Part shown: positions 33,786 to 41,417 of the stretch, piece after piece
Layout: each line of letters begins with the position of its first letter
Position numbering within the stretch: the first letter of the stretch is position 1
Origin: Novosphingobium sp. Rr 2-17
GTDB taxonomy: Bacteria; Pseudomonadota; Alphaproteobacteria; Sphingomonadales; Sphingomonadaceae
Length of the DNA: 64,000 nt
Assembly: GCF_000272475.1 (NCBI RefSeq)
Contig: NZ_AKFJ01000089.1
Location: 1 to 64,000, forward strand
Reading direction: 5' to 3'
Notes under the pieces: model-generated
Database searches by the model: none
What the model saw: only the letters and a program-made list of their open reading frames with translations
Told to the model about the DNA's origin: nothing
Made by a program: the position numbers and the translations under genes

Positions 33786-34619
33786 TCAGGCGGCTTCGGC
33801 CTGTGCTTCGCGCACGATCGAAAGTGGATCGAGGTTGCCTTGCGCAAAGGCGAGCAAATCGGGGTAGTAGCCTTCCTGCGAACACGTCAGGAAATCGCCC
33901 CGGATCAGGCCATCCACCAAAGTTTGCGCGGCGTGTTCGGTGGTTGCCGGGCGCGAGCGGCGCTGGGGCACGCCGATGCGGAAATCATCGAGCGTCGGCG
34001 CGCCGGGAAGCGCTGCGGGTGGCGGGCCGCCGGGGCGATCCGAAGTAGCCGTCAGGCCGGGGCAGAACACCGACACCGAAATACCCGTACCCGCCAGCGC
34101 GTGGGCGAAGGCGTAGCTCATCGAAAGCTGCGCGCCTTTTGAGGCGATGTACGGCCCCATGAAGCGCGTCGGCGGATCGGGCAGCAGCGCCAGTCCGGAC
34201 GAGGTGTTGACGATGTGGCCAGAGCCCTTGGCTCGCATCCCGGGCAGGAATGCGCGGATCATTCGCACATAGCCCACTACGTTGACGTCGAGCGTATCGG
34301 TCCACACGTCGATCTCTACTTCCGTGATCGCGCCCGAAACCGGCGGCTTGGCGGCATTGTTGATGAGCCAGTCGATGCCGCCGAACTCAGCCGTCACCGC
34401 ATCGCGCAGGCGCGCCACGTCCTCGTCGCTGCGCACGTCGCAGGCATAGCCGCGCGCTTTGCCGCCGGGCAGCGAGGCCGCCGTCGCCTTTGCTCCCTCG
34501 CCGTTGAGATCGACGATCAGCAGCCGCGCGCCAAGGTCGGTCAGGATGCGGGCCGTCGCGCGGCCAATGCCGGTGGCCGCGCCGGTGATGAGGATGGTCT
34601 GATCGTGAAAGCTCGTCAT
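33786..34619 (-). CDS. short-chain dehydrogenase/reductase
   Basis: 277 residues from MTSFHDQTILITGAATGIGR. TGAATGIG binds NAD(P), LIVDLNGEG suggests NAD (Asp at the end of strand 2), and NNAA, HIVNTSSGLAL and YIASKGAQ provide the structural Asn and the Ser-Tyr-Lys triad. The ATG overlaps the stop of the dienelactone hydrolase gene (TGATG). It should oxidise an alcohol or diol, or reduce a ketone, in the pathway. Confidence 0.9.
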   Translation of the reverse strand: MTSFHDQTILITGAATGIGRATARILTDLGARLLIVDLNGEGAKATAASLPGGKARGYACDVRSDEDVARLRDAVTAEFGGIDWLINNAAKPPVSGAITEVEIDVWTDTLDVNVVGYVRMIRAFLPGMRAKGSGHIVNTSSGLALLPDPPTRFMGPYIASKGAQLSMSYAFAHALAGTGISVSVFCPGLTATSDRPGGPPPAALPGAPTLDDFRIGVPQRRSRPATTEHAAQTLVDGLIRGDFLTCSQEGYYPDLLAFAQGNLDPLSIVREAQAEAA

Positions 34620-35332
34620 CACTTGGGTTCCGTATCGATCGAATGGTCTGCCAGCAGGTGCAGGAAGGATTGCCACGACCGGCGATCGGCGGTGGCGCTA
34701 TAGGCAAAGCCGGGCATCGCCGGCGTGTTGACGTCAGTGAAGCCGTGGCCGACGCCGCTGTAGAGGCACACGGTGCTGTCGATCCCGGCCTCGCGCATCT
34801 CGTCCGCAAACGCAGCAAGCTGGCTGGCGGGGACGAACGGATCGGCATCGCCCGTGCAGACCAGTACCGAGCGCCCGGCAAGCCCCGCCGCGCCGCGCTC
34901 GCTGGCGACAGAGCCATGGAACACGGCGACGCTGCGTACTGGTGCCCCGGAGCGCGCCAGTTCGAGCGCGCACCAGCCGCCGAAGCAATACCCGGCCACG
35001 GAAAGCGGAACGCCCTCGCCTGCGTGGTCGCGCAGGGCAGCAAGGCTATCCTCTAAACGCGCCAGCAGCAGCGACGGGTCGGCCTTGAGTGCACCCACCC
35101 ACGAGCGGGCTTCGTCCGGGTTGGCGGCGAGGCGGCCTTGCCCGTAAAGATCGACCGCCAGCGCGGCGTACCCTTGCGCCGCCAGCGCATCGACGCGGCG
35201 CTGGACGTGCTCGCCGACGCCAGGCGCTTCTGGCACGACCAGCACACCAGCGCGGATCTGTCCGCCTTCGGGCGCTGCGTAGTAGCTACGGCAGGTTGCG
35301 CCAGCGCTGGGGTATTCAAGGAAACGGCCCAT
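34619..35332 (-). CDS. dienelactone hydrolase-family protein
   Basis: 237 residues from MGRFLEYPSAGATCRSYYAA. Alpha/beta hydrolase with the Cys nucleophile of this family: GYCFGGW (Cys116), Asp164 in CTGDADPFVP and His196 in GVGHGFTD. Known members hydrolyse dienelactones to maleylacetate. The frame is open far upstream but this ATG overlaps the stop of the preceding gene (TGATG) and matches the family start. If it makes maleylacetate, the reductase at 46832 would take it further. Confidence 0.88.
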   Translation of the reverse strand: MGRFLEYPSAGATCRSYYAAPEGGQIRAGVLVVPEAPGVGEHVQRRVDALAAQGYAALAVDLYGQGRLAANPDEARSWVGALKADPSLLLARLEDSLAALRDHAGEGVPLSVAGYCFGGWCALELARSGAPVRSVAVFHGSVASERGAAGLAGRSVLVCTGDADPFVPASQLAAFADEMREAGIDSTVCLYSGVGHGFTDVNTPAMPGFAYSATADRRSWQSFLHLLADHSIDTEPK

Positions 35333-36105
35333 CACGCAGGCCCTTCCTGAGTCAGTTCCTCGATGATCGGGCGGGCGAACACCATCGCGTGGATGCCCAT
35401 GCTGGAAATCAGTCGGCCTACGTCGAGCACTTCCTGAGCGCTGGCGCCGTGGGCGATGGCTCCGCGTGCATGAAGCTGCACGCCGCTGGGGTTGAGCTGG
35501 GTGCATTGCGCATGGACGGCCAGCGAAATCAGATGGCCCTCCTTGATCGACAAAGCCGCGCGTGGGCCGCGCACCGGCGCAGCGGCGAAATCGAGCCAGC
35601 AGGCATAAAACTGCGGATCGATGCGGATCGCAGCGTCGCTTTGCGCCAGCACCTCGCCGAACAAGCTGGCGTGATCGGCGGCGGCGCGGGCGATGGCCTC
35701 GCGGTCGCCCGCTTCGGCAGCATCCGGCACCAGCTCCGCCACCGCTTGCGCCACCAGCAGGTACGAATGGATGCCCATCGCGCTGACCGTCGCGGCGACA
35801 GACAGCAATTCGGCAGGCGTCGCGCCCAGATCCAGCGCCTGGCGAGCGTGGTTGCGCAACCCCTTGGCGAACATGTGCGTGGGCGCGCAATTGGTGGCGA
35901 CGTACAGCAGTTCGATGAACTTGGGCGGCAAATTGCCCCGCTCCAGCGCGTAGACCGAGAAGTCGAGATACGCGGCGACGTAAGCGGGCGAATAGGCCAG
36001 CAGCGCTTCCCAATCGTCGTGCCAATGGCCCCGGCGGCGGCGAAATTCCGCACGCACGAATGCCGGGTCGAGCTTGTCCTGCAGCACGGGGGCTTGCGTC
36101 GCCAT
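35332..36105 (-). CDS. tandem carboxymuconolactone decarboxylase-family protein
   Basis: 257 residues with two copies of the fold: LPPKFIELLYVATNCAPTHM then FAKGLRNHARQALDLGATPA in the first half, and SIKEGHLISLAVHAQCTQLN then ARGAIAHGASAQEVLDVGRL in the second. No CxxC pair. Duplicated members are found beside aromatic degradation genes; reaction unknown. It starts two bases after the monooxygenase stop and overlaps the hydrolase start, so all are cotranscribed. Confidence 0.78.
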   Translation of the reverse strand: MATQAPVLQDKLDPAFVRAEFRRRRGHWHDDWEALLAYSPAYVAAYLDFSVYALERGNLPPKFIELLYVATNCAPTHMFAKGLRNHARQALDLGATPAELLSVAATVSAMGIHSYLLVAQAVAELVPDAAEAGDREAIARAAADHASLFGEVLAQSDAAIRIDPQFYACWLDFAAAPVRGPRAALSIKEGHLISLAVHAQCTQLNPSGVQLHARGAIAHGASAQEVLDVGRLISSMGIHAMVFARPIIEELTQEGPA

Positions 36106-36107
36106 CG

Positions 36108-37328
36108 TCAGAACGGCGTCAGCGGAGAGAGGCCGAAGTGCAGCCGGGCCGCATTCACCGCCGTGCGCGAACGCTGTTGGACGAAGTGGGTCTTCTGGAC
36201 GCTGGCGTCACGATAGAGGCGGGCGAGCATCGAATCCTTGGCTCCGATGCTGGTGCCGGCGGTGGTGAAGATGATCTCCAGCGCGTCCCAGGCCAAGCGG
36301 CACGCTTCCTGGGCGACAGTGAAAAGACGGCGATCGGTTTCCTCTGTGAAGTCGCCGCCGGTGCGCGGATCTGCGGCGCAGGCCTCGACGTATTCCTCGG
36401 TGACCTTGAGCAACAGCGACTCTGCGGCGTCCAGCTTGGCCTGGGCATCGCCGTAGTACTGCTGGAACTCGTGGCTTTCGTAGAGGAAGACCTTGGGCGG
36501 AAAGCGCATCTTCTTGGTGCAGCAGATCTCTTCGTACAGATCGAGAGCGCCCTTGACCGTGCCGATCACCACCGCGCCCAGCTCGATCAGGAAGAACGAG
36601 CCCTTGCGTCCGTTGTACATCGGATTGGCGTGGGTCGCCCCGGCGCCGGGCGCCTGCCACATCGCCATCGGCGCGGTGCGATAGTCGGGGATGAAGACGT
36701 CCTTGACCACCACCTGGCGCGATCCGGTGCCTTGCATTCCCATCATTCGCCAATTGTCGACGATGGTGAAATCCTCGCGATCGACCAGCATCAGCCGCGC
36801 GGCAAAGCCGCCCTGGCCGTCCGGGATCAAGCCGCTGACCATGGCATGGGTCGATACGTCGCAGCCCGAGGTGTAGTCCCACGCGCCGGAGACGCGGTAG
36901 CCGCCCTCCTCCGCCTTCACCGGCACCGGCGAGCCGACCGAGGGGCAGCGGTAGTCGCCATCGTCGCCGTACGCTTCTTCCTGCGCGCGTTCGTCGAAAT
37001 CGGCGAGCATGATCGGATGGCCGGACACCAGCGCCAGCACCCAACCGCTGGACGGACAACCGCGCGCGATCTCCATCATCACCCGCACGTACGTCGTCAG
37101 GCTGAACTCGTAGCCGCCAAACCGGCGCGGCTGGACCACGCGGAAGAACCCGGCCTCGAGGAATTCCTGGTTGGTCTGCTCCAGCAGCCGCCCGGCGGCC
37201 TCTGCCTCCGCCTGGCGCGAGCGCAAGGTGGGGATCATCGCGGTGGCGCGGGCGATCATCGCCTCGGGCGTCAGGCCCGGCTCGGGCGGCGTGAGGGTGT
37301 GGACGGTTTGGGTGGGCGCGGTGGCCAT
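36108..37328 (-). CDS. acyl-CoA-dehydrogenase-fold flavin monooxygenase (HsaA/HpaB-C2-like)
   Basis: 406 residues from MATAPTQTVHTLTPPEPGLT. It is a paralogue of the protein at 21490: QEFLEAGFFRVVQPRRFGGY, YVRVMMEIARGCPSSGWVLA, GYRVSGAWDYTSGCDVSTHA and IIFTTAGTSIGAKDSMLARL all align. Known relatives hydroxylate phenols with reduced flavin from a separate reductase, and a flavin reductase gene lies divergently at 37646. First gene of a six-gene operon reaching 32263. A longer frame to 37406 has no conserved content. Confidence 0.86.
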   Translation of the reverse strand: MATAPTQTVHTLTPPEPGLTPEAMIARATAMIPTLRSRQAEAEAAGRLLEQTNQEFLEAGFFRVVQPRRFGGYEFSLTTYVRVMMEIARGCPSSGWVLALVSGHPIMLADFDERAQEEAYGDDGDYRCPSVGSPVPVKAEEGGYRVSGAWDYTSGCDVSTHAMVSGLIPDGQGGFAARLMLVDREDFTIVDNWRMMGMQGTGSRQVVVKDVFIPDYRTAPMAMWQAPGAGATHANPMYNGRKGSFFLIELGAVVIGTVKGALDLYEEICCTKKMRFPPKVFLYESHEFQQYYGDAQAKLDAAESLLLKVTEEYVEACAADPRTGGDFTEETDRRLFTVAQEACRLAWDALEIIFTTAGTSIGAKDSMLARLYRDASVQKTHFVQQRSRTAVNAARLHFGLSPLTPF

Positions 37329-37419
37329 GGAAAAGCCTCTTACCTTCACCAGCGATCGGCCGGCGGTCGTGCAGTGTGATTGGGCGAGAGGGCCGGTTCC
37401 GGGCAAGGCGGCACGGGGC

Positions 37420-37440
37420 CTCGTCCGCTTTGTGTACTTC
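37420..37440 (-). promoter_or_regulatory. recurring 21-bp upstream motif, copy 2
   Basis: CTCGTCCGCTTTGTGTAC plus three bases on the plus strand, in the divergent gap between the monooxygenase (start 37328) and the flavin reductase (start 37646). 18 of 21 positions agree with copy 1 and 17 of 21 with copy 3. Confidence 0.5.
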
Positions 37441-37645
37441 GCAGTTGCAGCGTCGGCGAGGTTGCGCTGGCGGTTTCCTCCCCCGCCATTTTGAACCCAC
37501 CCTCGTCATTGCCGCGCAGGACAAAGGCCATTCGCGCTTGCCCCCAAGCCTACCCCCGCCATCGCGTCCGCGCAGTGTCTCGCCAATGGCTGGAACTGCC
37601 GGCGCGTTCGCCTTAAGTCGCAAGCCGAACGATGGAGAAAACTCG

Positions 37646-38155
37646 ATGACCCAGCCCGCACCCACCGTAGCGATCGACCCCCAGAGCTTTCGCAAGGTGC
37701 TGGGCGCCTACCCCACCGGCGTGTGCGTCATCACCTCGGTGCTGGACGGGGTTCGCGCAGGTCTGGCGGTGGGATCGTTCACCTCGATCTCGCTGGACCC
37801 GCCGCTCGTGGGCTTCTTTCCCGGCAAGTCCTCGACCAGTTGGAAAAGCATCGAGCAGGCCGGACGCTTCTGCGTCAACGTGCTGGGCAGCGACCAACTC
37901 GCCATCAGCCACCGCTTCGCCTCCAAGGGCGGCGACAAATTCGCCGACCTCGCCCACGGCACCAGCCCGGCGGGCCTGCCCTTGCTCGATGGCGCGATGG
38001 CGTGGATCGATTGCCGGCTGGAGACCGTCTACGACATCGGCGACCACTATCTGGTGGTCGGCGCGGTCACCGACCTTGCCTGCAAGCCCGACGGCACCCC
38101 GCTGATCTTCCTGCGCGGCGCGTATCACGATGCGGTGCCGTTGGCGGGGGATTGA
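37646..38155 (+). CDS. flavin reductase, HpaC/HsaB type
   Basis: 169 residues from MTQPAPTVAIDPQSFRKVLG, GGAG lying nine bases ahead. FMN-binding split-barrel: YPTGVCVITSVLDGVRAGLA, SFTSISLDPPLVGFFPGKSS, FCVNVLGSDQLAISHRFASK and HYLVVGAVTDLA. It reduces free flavin with NAD(P)H and hands it to a monooxygenase. It is divergent from one such monooxygenase and is the only reductase of this kind seen in the window, so it may serve both paralogues. Confidence 0.9.
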   Translation: MTQPAPTVAIDPQSFRKVLGAYPTGVCVITSVLDGVRAGLAVGSFTSISLDPPLVGFFPGKSSTSWKSIEQAGRFCVNVLGSDQLAISHRFASKGGDKFADLAHGTSPAGLPLLDGAMAWIDCRLETVYDIGDHYLVVGAVTDLACKPDGTPLIFLRGAYHDAVPLAGD

Positions 38156-38225
38156 GGCACAGCTCGCCACGCCAAGCGTAGCGCGCCAGCGCCGTATTCG
38201 TCCGCGTGCGGCATTATTCTAAAAT

Positions 38226-38261
38226 ATTTGTCATGCGCGAAACATTTGTCATGCGCGAAAC
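38226..38261. repeat. tandem 18-bp direct repeat, two copies
   Basis: ATTTGTCATGCGCGAAAC occurs twice in a row, 70 bp after the flavin reductase stop. No gene is supported between 38156 and 38395. Confidence 0.8.
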
Positions 38262-38395
38262 AGCTGTGCGTCTGATACGTCGTAAGGCAATCGGCGCTAG
38301 GGAACGCTCATTGCAGTCGCACTTGCTGGCGGCGCGCATAAGAGGCTGATGGCGCTATTGGTTATTCCGAAGAGCAGGCTGAAGGACATGGCGGT

Positions 38396-38605
38396 ATGAA
38401 AAAGCCCGAATGGTTCCGCGCACCCTCAACCGGCGGCCTTTTGCTTTTTCCATGTTCCCGCCAGGGTTGGATCGTAATGCTGATCTTGATCCTCGCGCTG
38501 CTCGCTTCAATCTGGTTGCCGCCTATGATTTCGCAACCTTACCGAATTGGTTGTCTTGTGGTGTATTTGGCCGTCAGCTACTGGGCAAAAGCAATGGATC
38601 AATAG
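38396..38605 (+). CDS. possible small membrane protein
   Basis: 69 residues. AAGGA lies about ten bases before the ATG. Two hydrophobic stretches are visible (WIVMLILILALLASIWL and IGCLVVYLAVSYWA) after a polar N-terminus with two Cys-containing bends. No family is recognised. It stands alone between the flavin reductase and a repeat, so it may equally be a chance frame. Confidence 0.35.
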   Translation: MKKPEWFRAPSTGGLLLFPCSRQGWIVMLILILALLASIWLPPMISQPYRIGCLVVYLAVSYWAKAMDQ

Positions 38606-38732
38606 CTACCGCTACGGGCCGCCATCACCCTAAACCATTCTGACTTAAAATTCCAAAGAGAGCCGTTCTCACCAATGAGCTACTCGACTATCTAATGTAC
38701 CGGGCTTGTAAGCAGAACCCATCCCCCTGCCG

Positions 38733-38824
38733 TTCGTCATTGCGAGCCACCGTAGGTGGCGCGGCAATCCAGGGCGGATTGCACCGCCCTGGATTGCTTC
38801 ACCCTGCGGGTTCGCAATGACGAA
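38733..38824. repeat. palindromic intergenic repeat, copy 2
   Basis: Second copy of the element at 32147-32236: TTCGTCATTGCGAG ... TTCGCAATGACGAA with the inner CAATCCAGGGCGG/CCGCCCTGGATTG hairpin. It lies 50 bp past the end of the TonB receptor gene, in a convergent gap as in copy 1. Confidence 0.85.
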
Positions 38825-38874
38825 ACGAGGGAGGAAGGGTGTTACCGAAGCTTCGGTATTACCCTCCAATCCAA

Positions 38875-41196
38875 TCAGAACTTGCGTTTGATCGAGGCGA
38901 ACACCGTGCGTGGGCGCGCCGGCGTTGCACGCGTCGTTCCGGTGCCTTGATACGTATCGTCGATGTTGAGGTAGTAGTACTTGTTGGTCAGGTTGGTCAC
39001 CGATACCGCCAGCGACCAGTTCTTGTCGTTCGGTGCGTAGGTCAACTGGGCGTTCATCACCGTGAACGGCTGCAGCCGGTTCAGCGATGTATTCACCGCC
39101 TGGGTGTAGAGGCTCGACTGGTAGTTGACGTCCAGACGCGGGGTCAGGGTGCCGATGCTGCCGAGCGGGATCTCGTATTGCACGCCAAGGCTGGCCTTCC
39201 ACTTGGGCGTGAACGGCGAGGTCATGTCCATGGTGATGCCGGACGAGATGGCGTCGGCCGACAGTTTGGTGAACTGGAAGTCGATGTAGCTGACCGAACC
39301 ATCGATCTGCAGGCCCGGCACCGGACGTGCGTTCAGTTCCAGCTCGACGCCCTTGAGCTTGGCATTGCCCGAGTTGAGCGGGATCGCCGAGATCGGGAAG
39401 CCGCCGTAACCGCTAGTGATCGTTTCCTGAATATCGCGGAACAGATCGTAAAACGCGCTCGCATTGAGCGTCAGCCGGCGGTCGAACAAGTTGGCCTTGG
39501 CGCCCACCTCGAAGTTGTACAGCTTTTCGGCACCGAACTCCTTGATCTGGCTTTCGGTGAACGGGCGCGGGTTGATGCCGCCGCCGCGAAAGCCGGTGGA
39601 GAACGTGGCGTATGTCATCACCGCATCGGAGACGTGGTAATCCAAGGTGGCGCGATAGTCGTTCGAATTGCCCCGGAAGCGCCCCGTCATCCCGTCGATC
39701 GCCGCTGCCAGCGCCGCACCCGGCGTGTTGGCGCTGCGGTTGAAGGTGTAATCGCGCTTATCGTGGGTGTAGCGATAGCCCAGCGTCAGGTTGAGCTTGT
39801 CGGTCGCATGGTACACGCCATGGACGAACCCGGCGATGCTGCCGGCAGTGACAACGTCGTGCTGGTCGAAGTCCGAAATCATCGGCGGGAAGCCGACGTA
39901 ACCGACGTTCTGCCGCCCGGCCTGAACGCCGCGATCTTTCGAGTAATAGCCGCCCACGGTCCAATCGATCGGGCCGTTCGTACCGTTCAACCGCAGTTCC
40001 TGGGTGAAGGTGCGGTACTTCAACTGGTTGTCCTGCTGCAGCGCGGTCAGCGGGCCGCCGTCACCATCGCTGGTGAAGCGCGCGGTGTAGGCGCGATAGG
40101 CCGTAATCGACGTCAACGACAAGGTATCGTTGATGTCGTACTTGATCCGGCCCGATACGCCCCAGGGCTTTGCCTTGGCGACTGCGGGTTGGCAGTAGCC
40201 CAGTTCGGCGACGCAATAGGTTTCGTAGTTGGTGAAGCGGCCTGACGTCAGGAATTGCGCGAAGTCGGTCTGGGGAATGCCCGACGAGTTACGCGCGTAG
40301 ATCAGCTTGGTCGCGGCCGGCTCGTCGTCGATCCGGGTATAGTCGGCGGACAAGTCAACCTGCAGCGCGTCGCTGGGAGTCCAGCGCAACTGGCCGCGAA
40401 TGCCGCGGTGGTCGCTGCCGCCTTCCTTGCCCAGCTTGCAATTGGACGCCGTGGTGACAGCCGCAACGCCCGAGCCGGGATTGAGGCAGCCATAGTCGAG
40501 CCGGGTGACGTAGCCGTCCTCACGCGAGTAAGCGCCCGTCAGACGCAAGGCCAAGCGGTCCTGCACGATCGGGATATTGATCGCGCCGCGAACGCGCACG
40601 GCGTTGTACGAACCGTATCCGGCCTCGATATTGCCGCCGAAATCGTTGTCCGGCGCCTTGGAAAAGATCTTGATCGAGCCGCCTTCGGAGTTCTTGCCCG
40701 ACAGCGTGCCTTGCGGTCCGCGCAGCACTTCGACCCGGTCGATATCGACCAGATCGGAAGCCGAGCCGAACAGCGTGGGCATGTAGACGTCATCGACGTA
40801 GACGCCGACCGCCGGGCTGATCGCGAAGTTGTAGTCGCCCGCACCGATCCCGCGAATGCTGATGCTGGGGGTGAGGCCGTAGCCTGACCCGCCCTTGAGC
40901 ACCGTAATGTTCGGCGCGTTGGCGGCAATATCGACGACGTTGACCTGGTTGCGCTGCTGCAGCGATTCCGAGGTGATCGCGGTGATCGCAAGCGGGGTAT
41001 CCTGCAGCCGTTCCGAGCGGAACTGCGCGGTCACCACGATTTCCGGCGTGGATGGGCTGGTGGTAACCCGTGACCCGGTACTCGCGCTCGGGGCGTTCGG
41101 CTCTGCTTGGGCCTGGGCGAAAACGGGCGTCGCGACTGCAACTGCGAACGCAGAAGCGCTCATCAAGCACGAAAGCCTCAGCATACGTTGGTTCAT
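38875..41196 (-). CDS. TonB-dependent outer-membrane receptor
   Basis: 773 residues. Signal peptide 1-27 (ending PVFAQ), TonB box PEIVVTAQ near 50, plug with ITSESLQQRNQVNVVDIAAN, SISIRGIGAGDYNF, AVGVYVDDVYMP and RVEVLRGPQGTLSGKNSEGG, then a barrel ending ASIKRKF. No STN domain. Placed downstream of a CoA-transferase and an MFS gene of the catabolic region, it probably brings the aromatic substrate or a conjugate across the outer membrane. Iron-chelate import cannot be excluded. Confidence 0.93.
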   Translation of the reverse strand: MNQRMLRLSCLMSASAFAVAVATPVFAQAQAEPNAPSASTGSRVTTSPSTPEIVVTAQFRSERLQDTPLAITAITSESLQQRNQVNVVDIAANAPNITVLKGGSGYGLTPSISIRGIGAGDYNFAISPAVGVYVDDVYMPTLFGSASDLVDIDRVEVLRGPQGTLSGKNSEGGSIKIFSKAPDNDFGGNIEAGYGSYNAVRVRGAINIPIVQDRLALRLTGAYSREDGYVTRLDYGCLNPGSGVAAVTTASNCKLGKEGGSDHRGIRGQLRWTPSDALQVDLSADYTRIDDEPAATKLIYARNSSGIPQTDFAQFLTSGRFTNYETYCVAELGYCQPAVAKAKPWGVSGRIKYDINDTLSLTSITAYRAYTARFTSDGDGGPLTALQQDNQLKYRTFTQELRLNGTNGPIDWTVGGYYSKDRGVQAGRQNVGYVGFPPMISDFDQHDVVTAGSIAGFVHGVYHATDKLNLTLGYRYTHDKRDYTFNRSANTPGAALAAAIDGMTGRFRGNSNDYRATLDYHVSDAVMTYATFSTGFRGGGINPRPFTESQIKEFGAEKLYNFEVGAKANLFDRRLTLNASAFYDLFRDIQETITSGYGGFPISAIPLNSGNAKLKGVELELNARPVPGLQIDGSVSYIDFQFTKLSADAISSGITMDMTSPFTPKWKASLGVQYEIPLGSIGTLTPRLDVNYQSSLYTQAVNTSLNRLQPFTVMNAQLTYAPNDKNWSLAVSVTNLTNKYYYLNIDDTYQGTGTTRATPARPRTVFASIKRKF

Positions 41197-41334
41197 GATA
41201 ATCCTCTTCCCTGAACACAGGAGCCTTTGGGCCCAAAGCGGCGCCGGACTTCTTGTTCTTGTCGAACCCGGTGGTGCCGTTTTACGGCCACCATCCGGAC
41301 AAATCCCAGTAGTGTAGTTGTTTTGTTTGATCTC

Positions 41335-41355
41335 CAGCTACACTTGCCGGTGTAA
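41335..41355. promoter_or_regulatory. inverted repeat upstream of the TonB receptor
   Basis: CTACAC-TTGCCG-GTGTAA at about 41337-41354, 140 bp before the receptor start; a further TGTAG lies at 41313-41317 and forms a wider inverted pair with CTACA. It may be a regulator site. Symmetry is the only evidence. Confidence 0.3.
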
Positions 41356-41390
41356 GACACACCAGGACACTGGGCAGCTGAAGTTTATCG

Positions 41391-41411
41391 CTCGTCCGTT
41401 GTGTGTATTTA
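41391..41411 (-). promoter_or_regulatory. recurring 21-bp upstream motif, copy 3
   Basis: CTCGTCCGTTGTGTGTATTT on the plus strand, 195 bp before the minus-strand receptor start and in the gap after the CoA-transferase gene. It agrees with copy 2 at 17 of 21 positions. There is no plus-strand gene here, so it should act on the receptor gene. Confidence 0.45.
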
Positions 41412-41417
41412 TTTCAT

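Noticed and set aside
34619..36025. Dienelactone hydrolase as a 468-residue fusion
   Set aside because: The extra N-terminal part is the CMD gene in another frame; the family start and a TGATG overlap place the real start at 35332.
22944..36105. AhpD-type peroxidase role for the CMD-family proteins
   Set aside because: None of the three has the CxxC pair required for the alkylhydroperoxidase reaction.
38226..38261. Possible CRISPR array from the 18-bp direct repeats
   Set aside because: Only two copies, directly adjacent with no spacer, and no cas genes in the window.
38839..40245. Long plus-strand open frame (about 468 codons)
   Set aside because: It is antisense to the TonB receptor gene, which has full domain support; high GC leaves the opposite strand open by chance.
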